DNA of 64,000 nt from Balneolaceae bacterium (GCA_007693745.1 REDA01000044.1:1-64000), one strand, 5' to 3'; counted from the stretch's first letter, positions 1 through 9,277 are shown. Notes: a model not told the origin generated them from the sequence alone. Translations and numbers: made by a program.

Positions 1-66
1 GGTATTGGGTTTGAGGCAGGTGAAACTCCTCTCCCTTTTTAATGATAACAAAACAGAACATAAACC

Positions 67-1785
67 ATGCCGTACCGATGGGTCTATCCGGAACCCCTGA
101 AGGAGGAGGCTCTGTCCGCCCTTCAGGCTCAGCTCAATATTCCCCGGGAAATCGCCCGGCTTCTTGCACAGCGTAATATCACAGGATTCGACCAGGCGAA
201 ATCTTTTTTTCGCCCCGATTTCAACGATCTCTACGACCCCTTCCTGATGAAGGATATGGAGAAAGCCGCCACCAGGCTCTCTTCGGCTATCCGCAATCGA
301 GAAAAGGTGGTCATCTACGGGGATTATGATGTGGACGGAACCACGGCCGTAAGCATCCTCCATCTCTTTCTGCAAAGTTTTGGCCTGGACGTTGAGTATT
401 ACATCCCCCACCGCTTCAAGGAGGGGTATGGTATCAATCACGACGGAATCCACTTTGCAATGGACCGTAAGGCCGATCTTATTGTGTCGGTCGATTGTGG
501 AATCACCGCCGTGGATGAGGCCGCCTATGTGAAGGAACAGGGGATCGATCTCATCATCTGCGATCACCACACGGTGGGTGACCAGCTTCCCGATGCGGTG
601 GCCGTGCTGGATCCGAAGCGCCCCGACTGCAACTACCCCTTTGAGGGCCTCTCCGGCGCAGGGGTTGGATTTAAACTGGTACAGGCCACAACACAGAAAC
701 TGGGGTTGCCCAACACCATTACGGATTCCTATCTGGATCTTGTGGCGATCTCCATCGCCTCGGATATCGTGCCGATTGTGGATGAGAACCGGATTCTGAT
801 GCGTCGCGGACTGGAACAGATTAACAGTCAGCCACGCACCGGGATCAAAGCACTTCTCAAACTTATCAACAGCCGGGCAGGCTCTGTATCCACAACCCAG
901 ATTGTCTTTTCTATTGGCCCGCGGATCAATGCTGCCGGGCGTATGGGGGATGCTACCACTGCCGTGGAACTTCTGATTTCCGACGATGAAACCAAAGCCG
1001 CCCGCTATGCGAAACAGCTCGAGGAGATCAATCTCAGACGCAGGGATACCGACTCCGAAACCATGACACAGGCCGTGGAAATGCTGGAACAGGAACACAA
1101 CCTGAAAGAGATCTCCGCAATGGTTCTGCACCATCCCGAATGGCACCTGGGTGTGATCGGTATTGTCGCCTCCCGACTGGTGGATGCGCACTACAGACCG
1201 GCAATCATGCTGAGCACGGTGGAGGGAAAAATCAAGGGGTCTGCGCGCTCCATCAAGGGCTTCAATATCTACGATGCGCTAAAGGAGTGTGAAGACCTGC
1301 TCGAACAGTATGGCGGACACGAATTCGCCGCAGGGCTGACCATGGTAAAGGAGAATCTGGAAGAGTTCCGAACACGGATGAACTCGATCGCCTGCAGAAT
1401 GCTGGCTGAAAATGATTTTCAGCCGGAACTGGAGATCGCGGCTGACCTGGAGCTGAATCTGATTGACATGAAGTTCTGGAAATTACTCACCCAGTTTGAG
1501 CCTTTTGGTCCCGGCAACCCGAGACCCGTCTTTGTCAGCCGCAACGTCTGTATCGAGGGAGTCCCGGCCATTGTAGGAAACGGTCACCTGAAAATGCGGA
1601 TCCGGCAGAACGGATCGGCCGTATTTGATGCGATCGGCTTTAATATGCACGGCTACGAACCCAACCTGAGAAACTGCAAACATGAAAAGGTGGACGTAGC
1701 CTACGTTCTCGAAGAAAACTTCTGGAACGGAAAACGAACCATCCAGATGCGACTCAAAGATATCAAAGTGGAAAGCCAGGGTTAA
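67..1785 (+). CDS. recJ: Single-stranded-DNA-specific exonuclease RecJ
   Basis: This is a 5'-3' ssDNA exonuclease of the DHH superfamily, acting in recombination and mismatch/base-excision repair in the cytoplasm. The 572-residue length fits the compact RecJ core. The DHH-family metal motifs are visible: DYDVDG at residues 86-91, a further Asp in SVDCGIT near 141-147, and DHH at 166-168. The DHHA1-like motif GPRINAAGRM follows in the middle, then a C-terminal OB-fold-like region with FEPFGPGNPRP. The ATG at 67 has no clear Shine-Dalgarno sequence, as is usual in this group. It is transcribed alone, with a repeat-rich spacer downstream. Function follows from established family knowledge and the motifs are seen directly. 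Confidence 0.96.
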   Translation: MPYRWVYPEPLKEEALSALQAQLNIPREIARLLAQRNITGFDQAKSFFRPDFNDLYDPFLMKDMEKAATRLSSAIRNREKVVIYGDYDVDGTTAVSILHLFLQSFGLDVEYYIPHRFKEGYGINHDGIHFAMDRKADLIVSVDCGITAVDEAAYVKEQGIDLIICDHHTVGDQLPDAVAVLDPKRPDCNYPFEGLSGAGVGFKLVQATTQKLGLPNTITDSYLDLVAISIASDIVPIVDENRILMRRGLEQINSQPRTGIKALLKLINSRAGSVSTTQIVFSIGPRINAAGRMGDATTAVELLISDDETKAARYAKQLEEINLRRRDTDSETMTQAVEMLEQEHNLKEISAMVLHHPEWHLGVIGIVASRLVDAHYRPAIMLSTVEGKIKGSARSIKGFNIYDALKECEDLLEQYGGHEFAAGLTMVKENLEEFRTRMNSIACRMLAENDFQPELEIAADLELNLIDMKFWKLLTQFEPFGPGNPRPVFVSRNVCIEGVPAIVGNGHLKMRIRQNGSAVFDAIGFNMHGYEPNLRNCKHEKVDVAYVLEENFWNGKRTIQMRLKDIKVESQG

Positions 1786-1974
1786 GGTTTCACGTTTTTT
1801 GTTTCTGGTTTGTTGATGCCTGCCTTTTATGATTTACTTGCAACGTTTGATTTTCGGAGAGGATCGTTTATTCGTTGATAGGTTTATCCGTTTATGGGGT
1901 TGAACGTTGGCACGTTGCAGTTTGGCGTTTACCCCATCGCGGCTCTGCGCTGAGCTTCAGCTTTTCATCCCGAC

Positions 1975-2009
1975 AGGTTTGTCGGGACTGTCGTTGCGCT
2001 CCAGCTTTT
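1975..2009 (+). repeat. 35-bp dispersed intergenic repeat, copy 1
   Basis: Positions 1975-2009 match the reverse complement of 37653-37687 at 32 of 35 positions by my reading, including the shared ends AGGTTTGTCGGGACTGTCG and GCTCCAGCTTTT. A shorter piece (TGCGCTCCAGCTTTT) recurs at about 14823-14837. All copies lie between genes. Confidence 0.7.
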
Positions 2010-2117
2010 GCCTTTTGCCTTTTGCCTTTCACGTTTTCCCTTTCACGTTTTGCCTTCAAGGGTAAGAAGCTCTGACAGGAGAAGGATACTTTTGCCTTTT
2101 GCGTTTTGCCTTTTGCC
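2006..2117 (+). repeat. TTTTGCC heptamer cluster
   Basis: The heptamer TTTTGCC occurs in three direct tandem copies at 2006-2026, again at about 2048-2054, at 2090-2096, and twice at 2104-2117. Near-copies (TTTTGCG, TTTCACG) fill the gaps. There are no regular spacers, so this is not CRISPR. Confidence 0.7.
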
Positions 2118-2169
2118 TCCCCTTTAAAAACCTGTTTCTATTTTCACCGTTCCGCAGTATACTCTCAAA

Positions 2170-5085
2170 ATGAACGCTCGTTTTGTGATATCTCTGCTTA
2201 TTTTTCTCTGTCTGGCAACGCAGGCGCAGGCACAGATCTATTCCACGCAGTTCCGTGCTCCGGGACAGGAGTGGATGGAGCTTCGTACCGACCGCTTCCG
2301 GGTGATCTACCCGCTGCGATATCAGCAGGAGGCCTACCGTACACTCTCCATTCTCGAAAGTGATTATCCTTCCATTCAGGAGCTGGTTGGAGGTTCCCTC
2401 CGCAGCTTCCCCGTTATTCTCAATCCGGACAACGACCTCTCCAACGGCTTTGTTTCGCCCCTTAATTTCCGCTCGGAGATTGAGATCGCCCCGATTATCG
2501 GCAAGAGCATGAACCCCCGTTCGGGCGACTGGCTGGAACTGGTGGTGCCGCACGAGCTGGTGCATGCCCTTCATTTCAGTGTCAACCCGCGTTCGTTTAC
2601 CCGGGCCATCGGCCTGCTCTCACCCGACCTGCGCCGTTCGGTGCATGCCGCGGCACCGCTGGGTGTTTTTGAGGGTATCGCCGTGCATCATGAGAGTCAT
2701 GGTTCCGTGCCGGGCGCCGGCCGGGGCAACCACCCCTATTTCCGAAACCAGTTTAATGCCCTGCTCGAATCGCGTCAGGAGTGGTCAATGGGTCAGCTTC
2801 TCCACGTAACCGACTACACACCTCCCTTCGACCGTCACTACATCGGCGGATATGAATTTACACACTGGCTTCTGCACGCCTACGGCGAGGATGCCGTTAA
2901 GGATGCGATACGGTTTCATTACAGATACCCTTTTCTGGGATTTGGAACCGCCCTGCGGCACACCACCGGAAACTGGCCACGCACTCTCTACAGGGAGTTC
3001 AGCGCCTCCGCAAATGCCCGTGAAGCCCTGAGGCGATCTGCCATTGCACCTGTTCACGCTGATGCTGTAACTGAGCTCCCGTTCGATGCCAGCTGCAGCC
3101 GGCTCAACCGGCCGGTCTGGACGGCTCCCGACCGCCTCCTCTTTCATGCCCGCTCCTGCAACCGTGCTCCGGGTTTCTATCAGATGGATCTGAGCAGTAA
3201 CCGTCTCTCCCTGGTGTATGAAGTAATGTCGGCTCCTGATCATCTCTATAATCTTTCCGGCGACCGCTCAGAGCTCTATTTTTCCCGTTACCACCCCCAT
3301 CCCCGATATGACAATCTGCTCCGCGGGGATCTTCACCGGCTCGACCTGAGTTCAGGCACCTCTGAACGACTCTCCCTCAACGCGCGCCTCTATTCGCCCG
3401 ACCCGCTTCATCAACGACTTCTTGCCCGGCAGGTTCAGGCCAATGAACTGGCCCTCGTGGAACTGGATGAAACCACCGGCGAACGGATCCGGGAGTTTGG
3501 CAAACCGGAGGAATCGAGTGTGGTTCAGGCTCTATCACACCCTCATAATCCAACTCTCGCCGCGATTATCGGCAGAGTGAAAAGCGTTCAGGCGGTCTGG
3601 TTAACCGATCTGGAGGCTGAGCCCACTCTCTTTGAACGGCCGCCCGATATCGTTTTTGCAGAAGGCTCTGTCTTCGATCTGGCCTGGCACCCTGCCGGGG
3701 AAACACTGCTGTTTGTAACCGACCACACGGGCAGCATGAATCTCTATGAATACAGCCTGCGGGATCATCAGGTCGTACGTATCACGAACAGCCTCTTTAA
3801 TGCGTATGAACCTTCCTACTCCCCCGACGGAACTCAAATCGCCTTTGTAGGGCAGGAGTTGAATGAGCAGAAAATCTATCTGCTCGACAGAAACCTTATC
3901 CGCCCGGAACGGCTTCAGGAGGAGGAGTGGCAGTACAACCCGGCCATTGCCGCCCTTCTTGAACGGCCGCTGATGAACCGCAGTCCGGAGGATCTGCCGG
4001 ATCCCTCGGAGTGGGAACCCCGCCCTTACAGAACCAGCACCGAATGGCTGAAACCACGCCTCTGGACTCCTGTTTTTGAGCAGGAGGCCGGGCGTGAGCG
4101 AATCGGTGTTTCACTCGAAAGCGTGGATCCGATGAGCCGGCGCAGTTATCTGCTGGATCTGAATCACTATGCAGACCGGACATGGTACAACTTTGAGTTC
4201 ACCAGCAAGCGGTTCTATCCGGGATTCACGTACGAGCTTTTCAACACTCCCAACTTTACAGCCTTTCGGGTGCAGCTGGAAGATCAGACCGAAACCCTTC
4301 CCGTACTTCAGCAGTCGCGCGGCGGGGCTCTAAAGGTGCCGGTTCGTATCCGCTTCGACAGCAACGCCCGTTTCAGCTCCCTGCTGATTGAGCCCCAGTA
4401 TTACCTGAGTCAGATTCGTTTTCTTGATGCGGCGGACACAGGCAGGGAATTGTCCGGTTTCGGTACACGCCATACGATCGGGCTTCGATCGGTTCTGAAC
4501 CTCAATGTCCGGCAGTTCCGCCGCGACCTTCAACCCAATAGCGGCTGGGTGTTTTTTGCTGAAACCCGATACGGACTCAATAGTGATGAGCTGGAAATAG
4601 ACGGAGGCAGATACACCCTGACGGCCAACCTCACTCAGAGAAAAGGAGTGAGGGCAGGGGTGATCAGCTATCTCGCCCCTCTGCAACGATGGAATCAGAC
4701 ACTCAGACTATCTGGGCAGGTGATCAGTCAGACCGACGTGCCCGTATTTAACCTGAACTCACTCTACTCAGACCTCTTTTCTGAACGCCCGCTCGGCGCA
4801 GTGAACAGTGCCGCAATTTTGAATACACGTTATACGATTCCTCTCACCTATCCGGATCAGGGCGGACTCCTGCTTCCTGTCTATCTCTCCAATATCTATC
4901 TGGTACTCTTTACCCAAACCGTGAGCGACCTGGATGCGCCGGATCTGATGGCCGCCTCCAGAACGCTTTACGGTGCCGGCATCCGCTCTCGGTTCCGCCT
5001 GAGCAACCTCGCCTTCGATGTCGGCATCTCTGTCGGCTGGGAACCCACCCGAAATGAAGTCACCGGATTTTTTGGGACGTTTTAA
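2170..5085 (+). CDS. Secreted gluzincin-like metallopeptidase with TolB-type propeller and probable outer-membrane barrel
   Basis: This 971-residue protein has a signal peptide (hydrophobic residues 7-17, AQA-type cleavage near 20-22). A zinc-peptidase domain contains HELVH at 128-132 and a downstream Glu in FEGIAVHHE (about 177-185) that would serve as third ligand, the gluzincin arrangement. The middle holds PD40/TolB-like propeller repeats, for example near 550-620 (SPDGTQIAFVG). The last 350 or so residues are rich in alternating aromatic/polar strands and end with a terminal Phe, which suggests an outer-membrane beta-barrel. The combination resembles Bacteroidota proteins annotated as peptidase MA family with a surface-antigen-like C-terminus. 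The substrate is unknown. The zinc motif is seen directly; the barrel is inferred. Confidence 0.75.
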   Translation: MNARFVISLLIFLCLATQAQAQIYSTQFRAPGQEWMELRTDRFRVIYPLRYQQEAYRTLSILESDYPSIQELVGGSLRSFPVILNPDNDLSNGFVSPLNFRSEIEIAPIIGKSMNPRSGDWLELVVPHELVHALHFSVNPRSFTRAIGLLSPDLRRSVHAAAPLGVFEGIAVHHESHGSVPGAGRGNHPYFRNQFNALLESRQEWSMGQLLHVTDYTPPFDRHYIGGYEFTHWLLHAYGEDAVKDAIRFHYRYPFLGFGTALRHTTGNWPRTLYREFSASANAREALRRSAIAPVHADAVTELPFDASCSRLNRPVWTAPDRLLFHARSCNRAPGFYQMDLSSNRLSLVYEVMSAPDHLYNLSGDRSELYFSRYHPHPRYDNLLRGDLHRLDLSSGTSERLSLNARLYSPDPLHQRLLARQVQANELALVELDETTGERIREFGKPEESSVVQALSHPHNPTLAAIIGRVKSVQAVWLTDLEAEPTLFERPPDIVFAEGSVFDLAWHPAGETLLFVTDHTGSMNLYEYSLRDHQVVRITNSLFNAYEPSYSPDGTQIAFVGQELNEQKIYLLDRNLIRPERLQEEEWQYNPAIAALLERPLMNRSPEDLPDPSEWEPRPYRTSTEWLKPRLWTPVFEQEAGRERIGVSLESVDPMSRRSYLLDLNHYADRTWYNFEFTSKRFYPGFTYELFNTPNFTAFRVQLEDQTETLPVLQQSRGGALKVPVRIRFDSNARFSSLLIEPQYYLSQIRFLDAADTGRELSGFGTRHTIGLRSVLNLNVRQFRRDLQPNSGWVFFAETRYGLNSDELEIDGGRYTLTANLTQRKGVRAGVISYLAPLQRWNQTLRLSGQVISQTDVPVFNLNSLYSDLFSERPLGAVNSAAILNTRYTIPLTYPDQGGLLLPVYLSNIYLVLFTQTVSDLDAPDLMAASRTLYGAGIRSRFRLSNLAFDVGISVGWEPTRNEVTGFFGTF

Positions 5086-5180
5086 AGCAGAACTTCTCCG
5101 ATCTCAGGGAACAATTTCAGGCTAAAATTCCTTATTATTGAGTAGGGAACGTATTCACAATTAAATAAAACTATATCAGG

Positions 5181-6308
5181 ATGGTAAGTGATCAAACAAT
5201 TAAAGATCTGATTGAAAAAGAAGGTGAACTTTTTGTAACCATCACCCTGCCAACACACCCCAGGGGCGAAGAGTCGAAACAGGATCCCATACGGTTAAAG
5301 AATCTGCTGGGCAAGGCTGCTAAAAAAATCGAAACCTTCTCCGGAAAAAGCGGCATGGCCGACCGCCTTCTTGCCAAGGCTAAATCCCTTTTGGAAAAAC
5401 CTCTCTTTTGGTCACACGTAGACCGTGGACTGGCTATCTACATTGGAGAAGATCTGTTTGAACTTTACAAGCTTCCTTATGAAGTTCAGGAAAATGTCTA
5501 TGTACATGATCACTTTCTGATCACACCGCTGCTGCCCATGACCAGCCTCGAGGGCCGGTTCATGCTTCTGGCTGTAAGCCGGCAAAATATCCGGCTGCTC
5601 TCCTGCACACGCGATGAGGTGACGGATGTGACTCCGGACGGACTCAACCGGTCGGTGGATGATTATCTGGAGGTGGATCCTGAAAAACAACTGCAGTTTC
5701 ATTCCGGAAGCCGCGGTCAAAAAGCGGTCTATTTTGGTCATAATGCCAATGAAGAGGATAAACAGATTGTGGTGGAGATGTTCTTCAGAGAGGTAGAAAA
5801 AGGAATCACAATGGAATTAAAAAAGGAGGGTTATCCACTCGTTACAGCGGGTCTGCCCGAAAATCTGCGCCTTTACCGTCAGATTAACAGCTATCAGAGA
5901 CTTGTGGATGGGGTTGTCACCGGAAACCCTGATGAATTGAGCGACAAAAATCTGCGGGATGAGGGCTTTTCTGTGATTCGTGACTTCTTCCTGAGTGATA
6001 TGTACAACTCTCTGAAGCAGTTTAGCGGCTCTTCGGCGGACAAGTATTCCAATCATCTTGGGCAGATTATCGAATCTACGGTAATGGGTAAGTCTCAAAC
6101 GATTTTCATCGCAAAAGGGGAGACGAAATGGGGGTATTACAGTCCTGAAAACCATTCCGTTGAATATGCTTCCTCGCCCGGCGAAAACGATGTTGAGCTG
6201 CTGAACTGGCTCTCCATTACCGGCTTCAAAACGGGAAGCAAAGTGTACATTCTTCCGAAAGATGAGATGCCGATCCGCTCGACAGTTGCCGCGGAATATC
6301 GTTTCTGA
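5181..6308 (+). CDS. baeRF-family (bacterial eRF1-like) protein
   Basis: The 375-residue soluble protein has no signal peptide. Its pattern matches bacterial archaeo-eukaryotic release-factor-like (baeRF) proteins: an N-terminal segment with TLPTHPRGEESKQDPIRLKNL (about 24-44), a central YKLPYEV...DHFLITPLLP region, a domain with LLAVSRQNIRLLSC, and a C-terminal stretch with an IFIAKGETKWGYY-like strand. eRF1-type RNase or ribosome-rescue roles have been proposed for the family, but no activity is established for this branch. It is followed by a strong terminator and then ackA. In some genomes such genes neighbour acetate-metabolism or stress genes, so the link to ackA may be only positional. 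Confidence 0.65.
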   Translation: MVSDQTIKDLIEKEGELFVTITLPTHPRGEESKQDPIRLKNLLGKAAKKIETFSGKSGMADRLLAKAKSLLEKPLFWSHVDRGLAIYIGEDLFELYKLPYEVQENVYVHDHFLITPLLPMTSLEGRFMLLAVSRQNIRLLSCTRDEVTDVTPDGLNRSVDDYLEVDPEKQLQFHSGSRGQKAVYFGHNANEEDKQIVVEMFFREVEKGITMELKKEGYPLVTAGLPENLRLYRQINSYQRLVDGVVTGNPDELSDKNLRDEGFSVIRDFFLSDMYNSLKQFSGSSADKYSNHLGQIIESTVMGKSQTIFIAKGETKWGYYSPENHSVEYASSPGENDVELLNWLSITGFKTGSKVYILPKDEMPIRSTVAAEYRF

Positions 6309-6341
6309 TACGCTTTTTTTAAACCAGTTTGGTACAATGCT

Positions 6342-6383
6342 GCGCGCCTTCCGGCAACTCAGCGGGGAGGTGCGCTTTTTTTT
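6342..6383 (+). terminator. Rho-independent terminator after the baeRF gene
   Basis: Left arm GCGCGCCTTCC (6342-6352) pairs with GGGAGGTGCGC (6365-6375), giving an 11-bp stem with two G-U pairs, followed by eight T residues. It lies 34 bases after the baeRF stop and 25 bases before the ackA start, so ackA has its own promoter or depends on read-through. Confidence 0.85.
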
Positions 6384-6407
6384 AACATTTTGTTTCTTTA
6401 GATACTT

Positions 6408-7631
6408 ATGCTTGTTTTAGTTATTAATTGCGGCAGTTCATCGGTTAAATACAATCTCATCGAAACAGATCAGGAGAGGGATGTCTGCAAGGGTATTGTA
6501 GAACGAATTGGCGCTGTTACTTCGATTATAAAACACGACCAGCCCGGCAAACCACTCATCAAGGATGCCAAAGTCATCACCACTCACAGTGAAGCCCTCC
6601 AGGCGATTCTCGATTTTCTTCTCAACGAGAAAAATCAGATTATCAGCTCACCCTCCGACATTCGCGCCGTGGGACACCGTGTGGTGCACGGAGGGGAGAT
6701 GTTCAAAGACTCGGTACTTATTGATGACGTCGTTAAGGATGCCATTGAACAGGCGTTTGATCTGGCTCCGCTCCATAACCCCCCAAACCTGAAAGGAATT
6801 GAAGCCGCACAGGAGCGGCTGCCCGGGATACCCCATGTGGCGGTCTTCGATACAGCGTTTCACCACTCTCTTCCGGATCGTGCCTATCTCTACGGGATAC
6901 CGAACCGGCTCTACCGAAGGCATAAAATCCGTAAATATGGATTCCACGGAACTTCACACTACTATGTAAGCCGGAAATATTACTCCCTTAGCGGTATCAA
7001 CCGGGAAAAGAGCAGGGTGATTACATGCCACCTTGGCAACGGGGCTTCCATAGCAGCCATTAAAGGGGGTGAATCCATAGACACTTCCATGGGTTTTACA
7101 CCCCTTAGCGGAATGGTGATGGGAACCCGAAGCGGTGATCTCGATCCATCCATACTCTTCTATCTGGTGGAGAAGGAAGAGCTGCAGCTCAACAGCCTGC
7201 ACTCCATGCTGAACAGACACAGCGGACTGCTTGGTTTAAGCGGGTATGCTGCCGACATGCGGGATCTGATAGAAGAAGCGAAGAATGGAGACCGCCGCTG
7301 CCAGCAGGCGATTGATGTTTTTTGCTACAATGTGAAAAAGTTTGTCTCCACTTATATTGGCGTGCTGAATGGTTGCGATGCCATCCTCTTTACAGCCGGG
7401 ATTGGAGAAAACTCACCCATGATTCGTGAAAAGTCGCTCGAAGGAATGGATGGAATTGGAGTGGAGATTGATCCGGAACGAAACCGGGGTGCCAAACCGG
7501 GTGAAATCACCAAAATCAGTACGGATGCATCAAAAACCGAAATCTACGTCATTCCCACAAATGAAGAGCTGGTGATTGCCATCGACGCTGCAAAGATCGC
7601 CTCAGCTAGCGGACAGTCACCCTGGATTTAA
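6408..7631 (+). CDS. ackA: Acetate kinase
   Basis: The enzyme interconverts acetate plus ATP with acetyl phosphate in the cytoplasm, for overflow metabolism and acetate activation. Its 407 residues match the family length. Acetokinase signature 1 is at the N-terminus (NCGSSSVKYN, residues 7-16), FDTAFHHS lies near 147-154, signature 2 (GFHGTSHYYV) is at about 178-187, GNGASIAAI follows, and the C-terminal nucleotide site includes TAGIGENS. No phosphotransacetylase gene is adjacent. The ATG at 6408 gives the conserved MLVLVINCGSSS start. Confidence 0.97.
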   Translation: MLVLVINCGSSSVKYNLIETDQERDVCKGIVERIGAVTSIIKHDQPGKPLIKDAKVITTHSEALQAILDFLLNEKNQIISSPSDIRAVGHRVVHGGEMFKDSVLIDDVVKDAIEQAFDLAPLHNPPNLKGIEAAQERLPGIPHVAVFDTAFHHSLPDRAYLYGIPNRLYRRHKIRKYGFHGTSHYYVSRKYYSLSGINREKSRVITCHLGNGASIAAIKGGESIDTSMGFTPLSGMVMGTRSGDLDPSILFYLVEKEELQLNSLHSMLNRHSGLLGLSGYAADMRDLIEEAKNGDRRCQQAIDVFCYNVKKFVSTYIGVLNGCDAILFTAGIGENSPMIREKSLEGMDGIGVEIDPERNRGAKPGEITKISTDASKTEIYVIPTNEELVIAIDAAKIASASGQSPWI

Positions 7632-7668
7632 GATTTTGTTTCGTTTGTTCGGGATATCACTCCGTTTC

Positions 7669-7724
7669 ACTACGTGGGAATCGCTTCGCTCGGTGCACTA
7701 CGTGAAAATCGCTTCGCCCGGTGC
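7669..7724 (+). repeat. 28-bp tandem duplication between ackA and secG
   Basis: Two adjacent 28-base units, 7669-7696 and 7697-7724, both begin CACTACGTG and end in CGGTG. They differ at three positions. They lie between the converging ackA and secG genes and do not form a terminator. Confidence 0.75.
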
Positions 7725-7748
7725 ATCCCGGAAAAAACCACACCCTTT

Positions 7749-8114
7749 CTATTCCTCAATGGAGAACTCATCCTGCTGGGGAACGGCGGTTTCAGTCTGT
7801 GAGGGAACTGTAAAATCGGAACGCTCTATCGGATCGCCAAACCCGCCCTGCTGCTGAATGGTACTCTGTGAAGTACCCGTTCTGTCAATGGCAAAGTTGG
7901 CAAGTACACTGAGGCTGAGAAACAGTGCGGCCAGTATCGAGGTGGTTTTTGAGAGCAGATCGGCCGTTCTCCTGGCACCCATGGATGCTCCTCCGGCCAT
8001 GCCGGCTGCGAGTCCGCCCGATAGCCCCTCTTTCTGTCCGGGCTGTAAAAGCACGACGATAATGAGGAGAACACAAATCAGAGTAATAAAAGAGATAATA
8101 ATTCCGTAAAGCAT
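7749..8114 (-). CDS. secG: Preprotein translocase subunit SecG
   Basis: SecG is the small third subunit of the SecYEG channel and aids SecA-driven export. The 121-residue protein has the two expected membrane segments (about 3-23 and 58-75), separated by the hallmark LLQPGQKEGLSGG and a Gly-rich GMAGGASMGAR loop. A polar Ser/Thr/Gln-rich tail of about 40 residues follows, as in many Bacteroidota homologues. The gene stands alone, convergent with ackA and divergent from the MscS gene. Confidence 0.93.
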   Translation of the reverse strand: MLYGIIISFITLICVLLIIVVLLQPGQKEGLSGGLAAGMAGGASMGARRTADLLSKTTSILAALFLSLSVLANFAIDRTGTSQSTIQQQGGFGDPIERSDFTVPSQTETAVPQQDEFSIEE

Positions 8115-8344
8115 AACTGTAAGGGTCGGTTATTTTCAGAATGATAAAAATATCACTATTTACAATCTTAACAAAATAGTATCCTGATAACGAAATCGTG
8201 CTTATTTTATTCCGTAACCACTGGTACCATACGCACCGTTAACCCTATACAGCCAAACGGGCAGGTATTCTGAGATAATCTGCCTGAATACTCAATCTGA
8301 TCAGACAGTTTTTTTCAACATTTCATCTCCATCCACTGTTCATA

Positions 8345-9277
8345 ATGGCAGAAACTTTCACAACCCTTACCGATCTCCTGCTCAGCAACAGCTATCTGCA
8401 TCAGTCCAAACTGTTTGAAAGTCTGTTGATTGTTATGCTGCTCATCATTACCCACTTCGCGATCAAACGGATTGTGGCAGCACGCACGGAAGACGACACC
8501 ATTCGCTACAAATGGAGGAAAAATGTCGCTTATATCCTGAGTTTCATCGGCTTTTTGCTCATCGGCAGGATCTGGTTTCAGGGAATGGCCTCCTTTGCCA
8601 CCTTTCTGGGACTACTCTCTGCCGGACTCGTCATCGTTTTTCGGGAACCTCTTTCCGATATCGCAGGGTGGCTTTTTATTCTCTGGAGAAAGCCGTTTCA
8701 TGTGGGCGACCGGATTGAGATAGGGTCCAACAGGGGTGATGTGATCGACGTGCGTATTTTCAAATTCACCATTCTCGAAATCGGCAACTGGGTGGCCGCC
8801 GATCAGAGTACGGGGAGAGTGATTCACATTCCCAACCATTCTGTTTTTCGGGAACCGATTGCCAATTATACCAGCGATTTCAACTTTATCTGGAATGAGA
8901 TCGCGATTGTGATCACCTTTGAGAGTAACTGGCGAAAAGCAAAAACCATCATCTCTGAAATTGTAATGAATCACATGGAAGATTATGTGAATGATGCTGA
9001 ACAGCAGATCCGGGAGGCAAAAAAGTCCTATTTGATTGTTTATCAGAATCTGACGCCGATCATTTATACAGAGGTTGTGGAGAGCGGTGTGAAGCTGACC
9101 ATACGCCATCTTTCACACGCCCGAAAGAGGCGGGGGGTAACCCAGCTGATCTGGGAAGATGTACTCACCCGTTTTGAGAAAGAGCAGGATATTCAGTTCG
9201 CCTATCAAACCCTGCGGCTGTTCCAGAATCAGATCGAAGGCAAAACCGGGGTAAAGAGTGCCCCTACTTCGGAATAG
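8345..9277 (+). CDS. MscS-family mechanosensitive channel
   Basis: This is a small-conductance mechanosensitive channel homologue of the inner membrane that would release solutes on hypo-osmotic shock. The 310 residues include hydrophobic segments near 25-40, 59-75 and 80-100. A TM3-like stretch, FATFLGLLSAGLVIVFREPL, is followed by the typical GDRIEIG beta domain (about 120-130) and VIHIPNHSVF. The C-terminus is short. Its last 14 bases overlap the convergent end of the SRAP-like gene. Family assignment is strong; gating and ion preference cannot be read. Confidence 0.9.
   Translation: MAETFTTLTDLLLSNSYLHQSKLFESLLIVMLLIITHFAIKRIVAARTEDDTIRYKWRKNVAYILSFIGFLLIGRIWFQGMASFATFLGLLSAGLVIVFREPLSDIAGWLFILWRKPFHVGDRIEIGSNRGDVIDVRIFKFTILEIGNWVAADQSTGRVIHIPNHSVFREPIANYTSDFNFIWNEIAIVITFESNWRKAKTIISEIVMNHMEDYVNDAEQQIREAKKSYLIVYQNLTPIIYTEVVESGVKLTIRHLSHARKRRGVTQLIWEDVLTRFEKEQDIQFAYQTLRLFQNQIEGKTGVKSAPTSE

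Larger units (their letters stand above)
1786..2169. other. Gene-free spacer rich in short repeats
   Basis: This 384-base spacer separates recJ from the metallopeptidase gene. I see no credible coding frame in it. It contains a TTTTGCC heptamer array, a 35-bp element that recurs inverted between gyrB and gyrA, and a perfect 7-bp hairpin, CCCGACA with TGTCGGG, at 1969-1986. The low-complexity pyrimidine-rich strand resembles filler sequence more than regulatory DNA. Confidence 0.6.

Noticed and set aside
2006-2117. Repeated TTTTGCC as a CRISPR array
   Set aside because: The units are seven bases with no regular spacers and no cas genes are nearby.
2056-2574. 172-codon minus-strand frame
   Set aside because: It overlaps the signal peptide and catalytic start of the metallopeptidase and the repeat-rich spacer.
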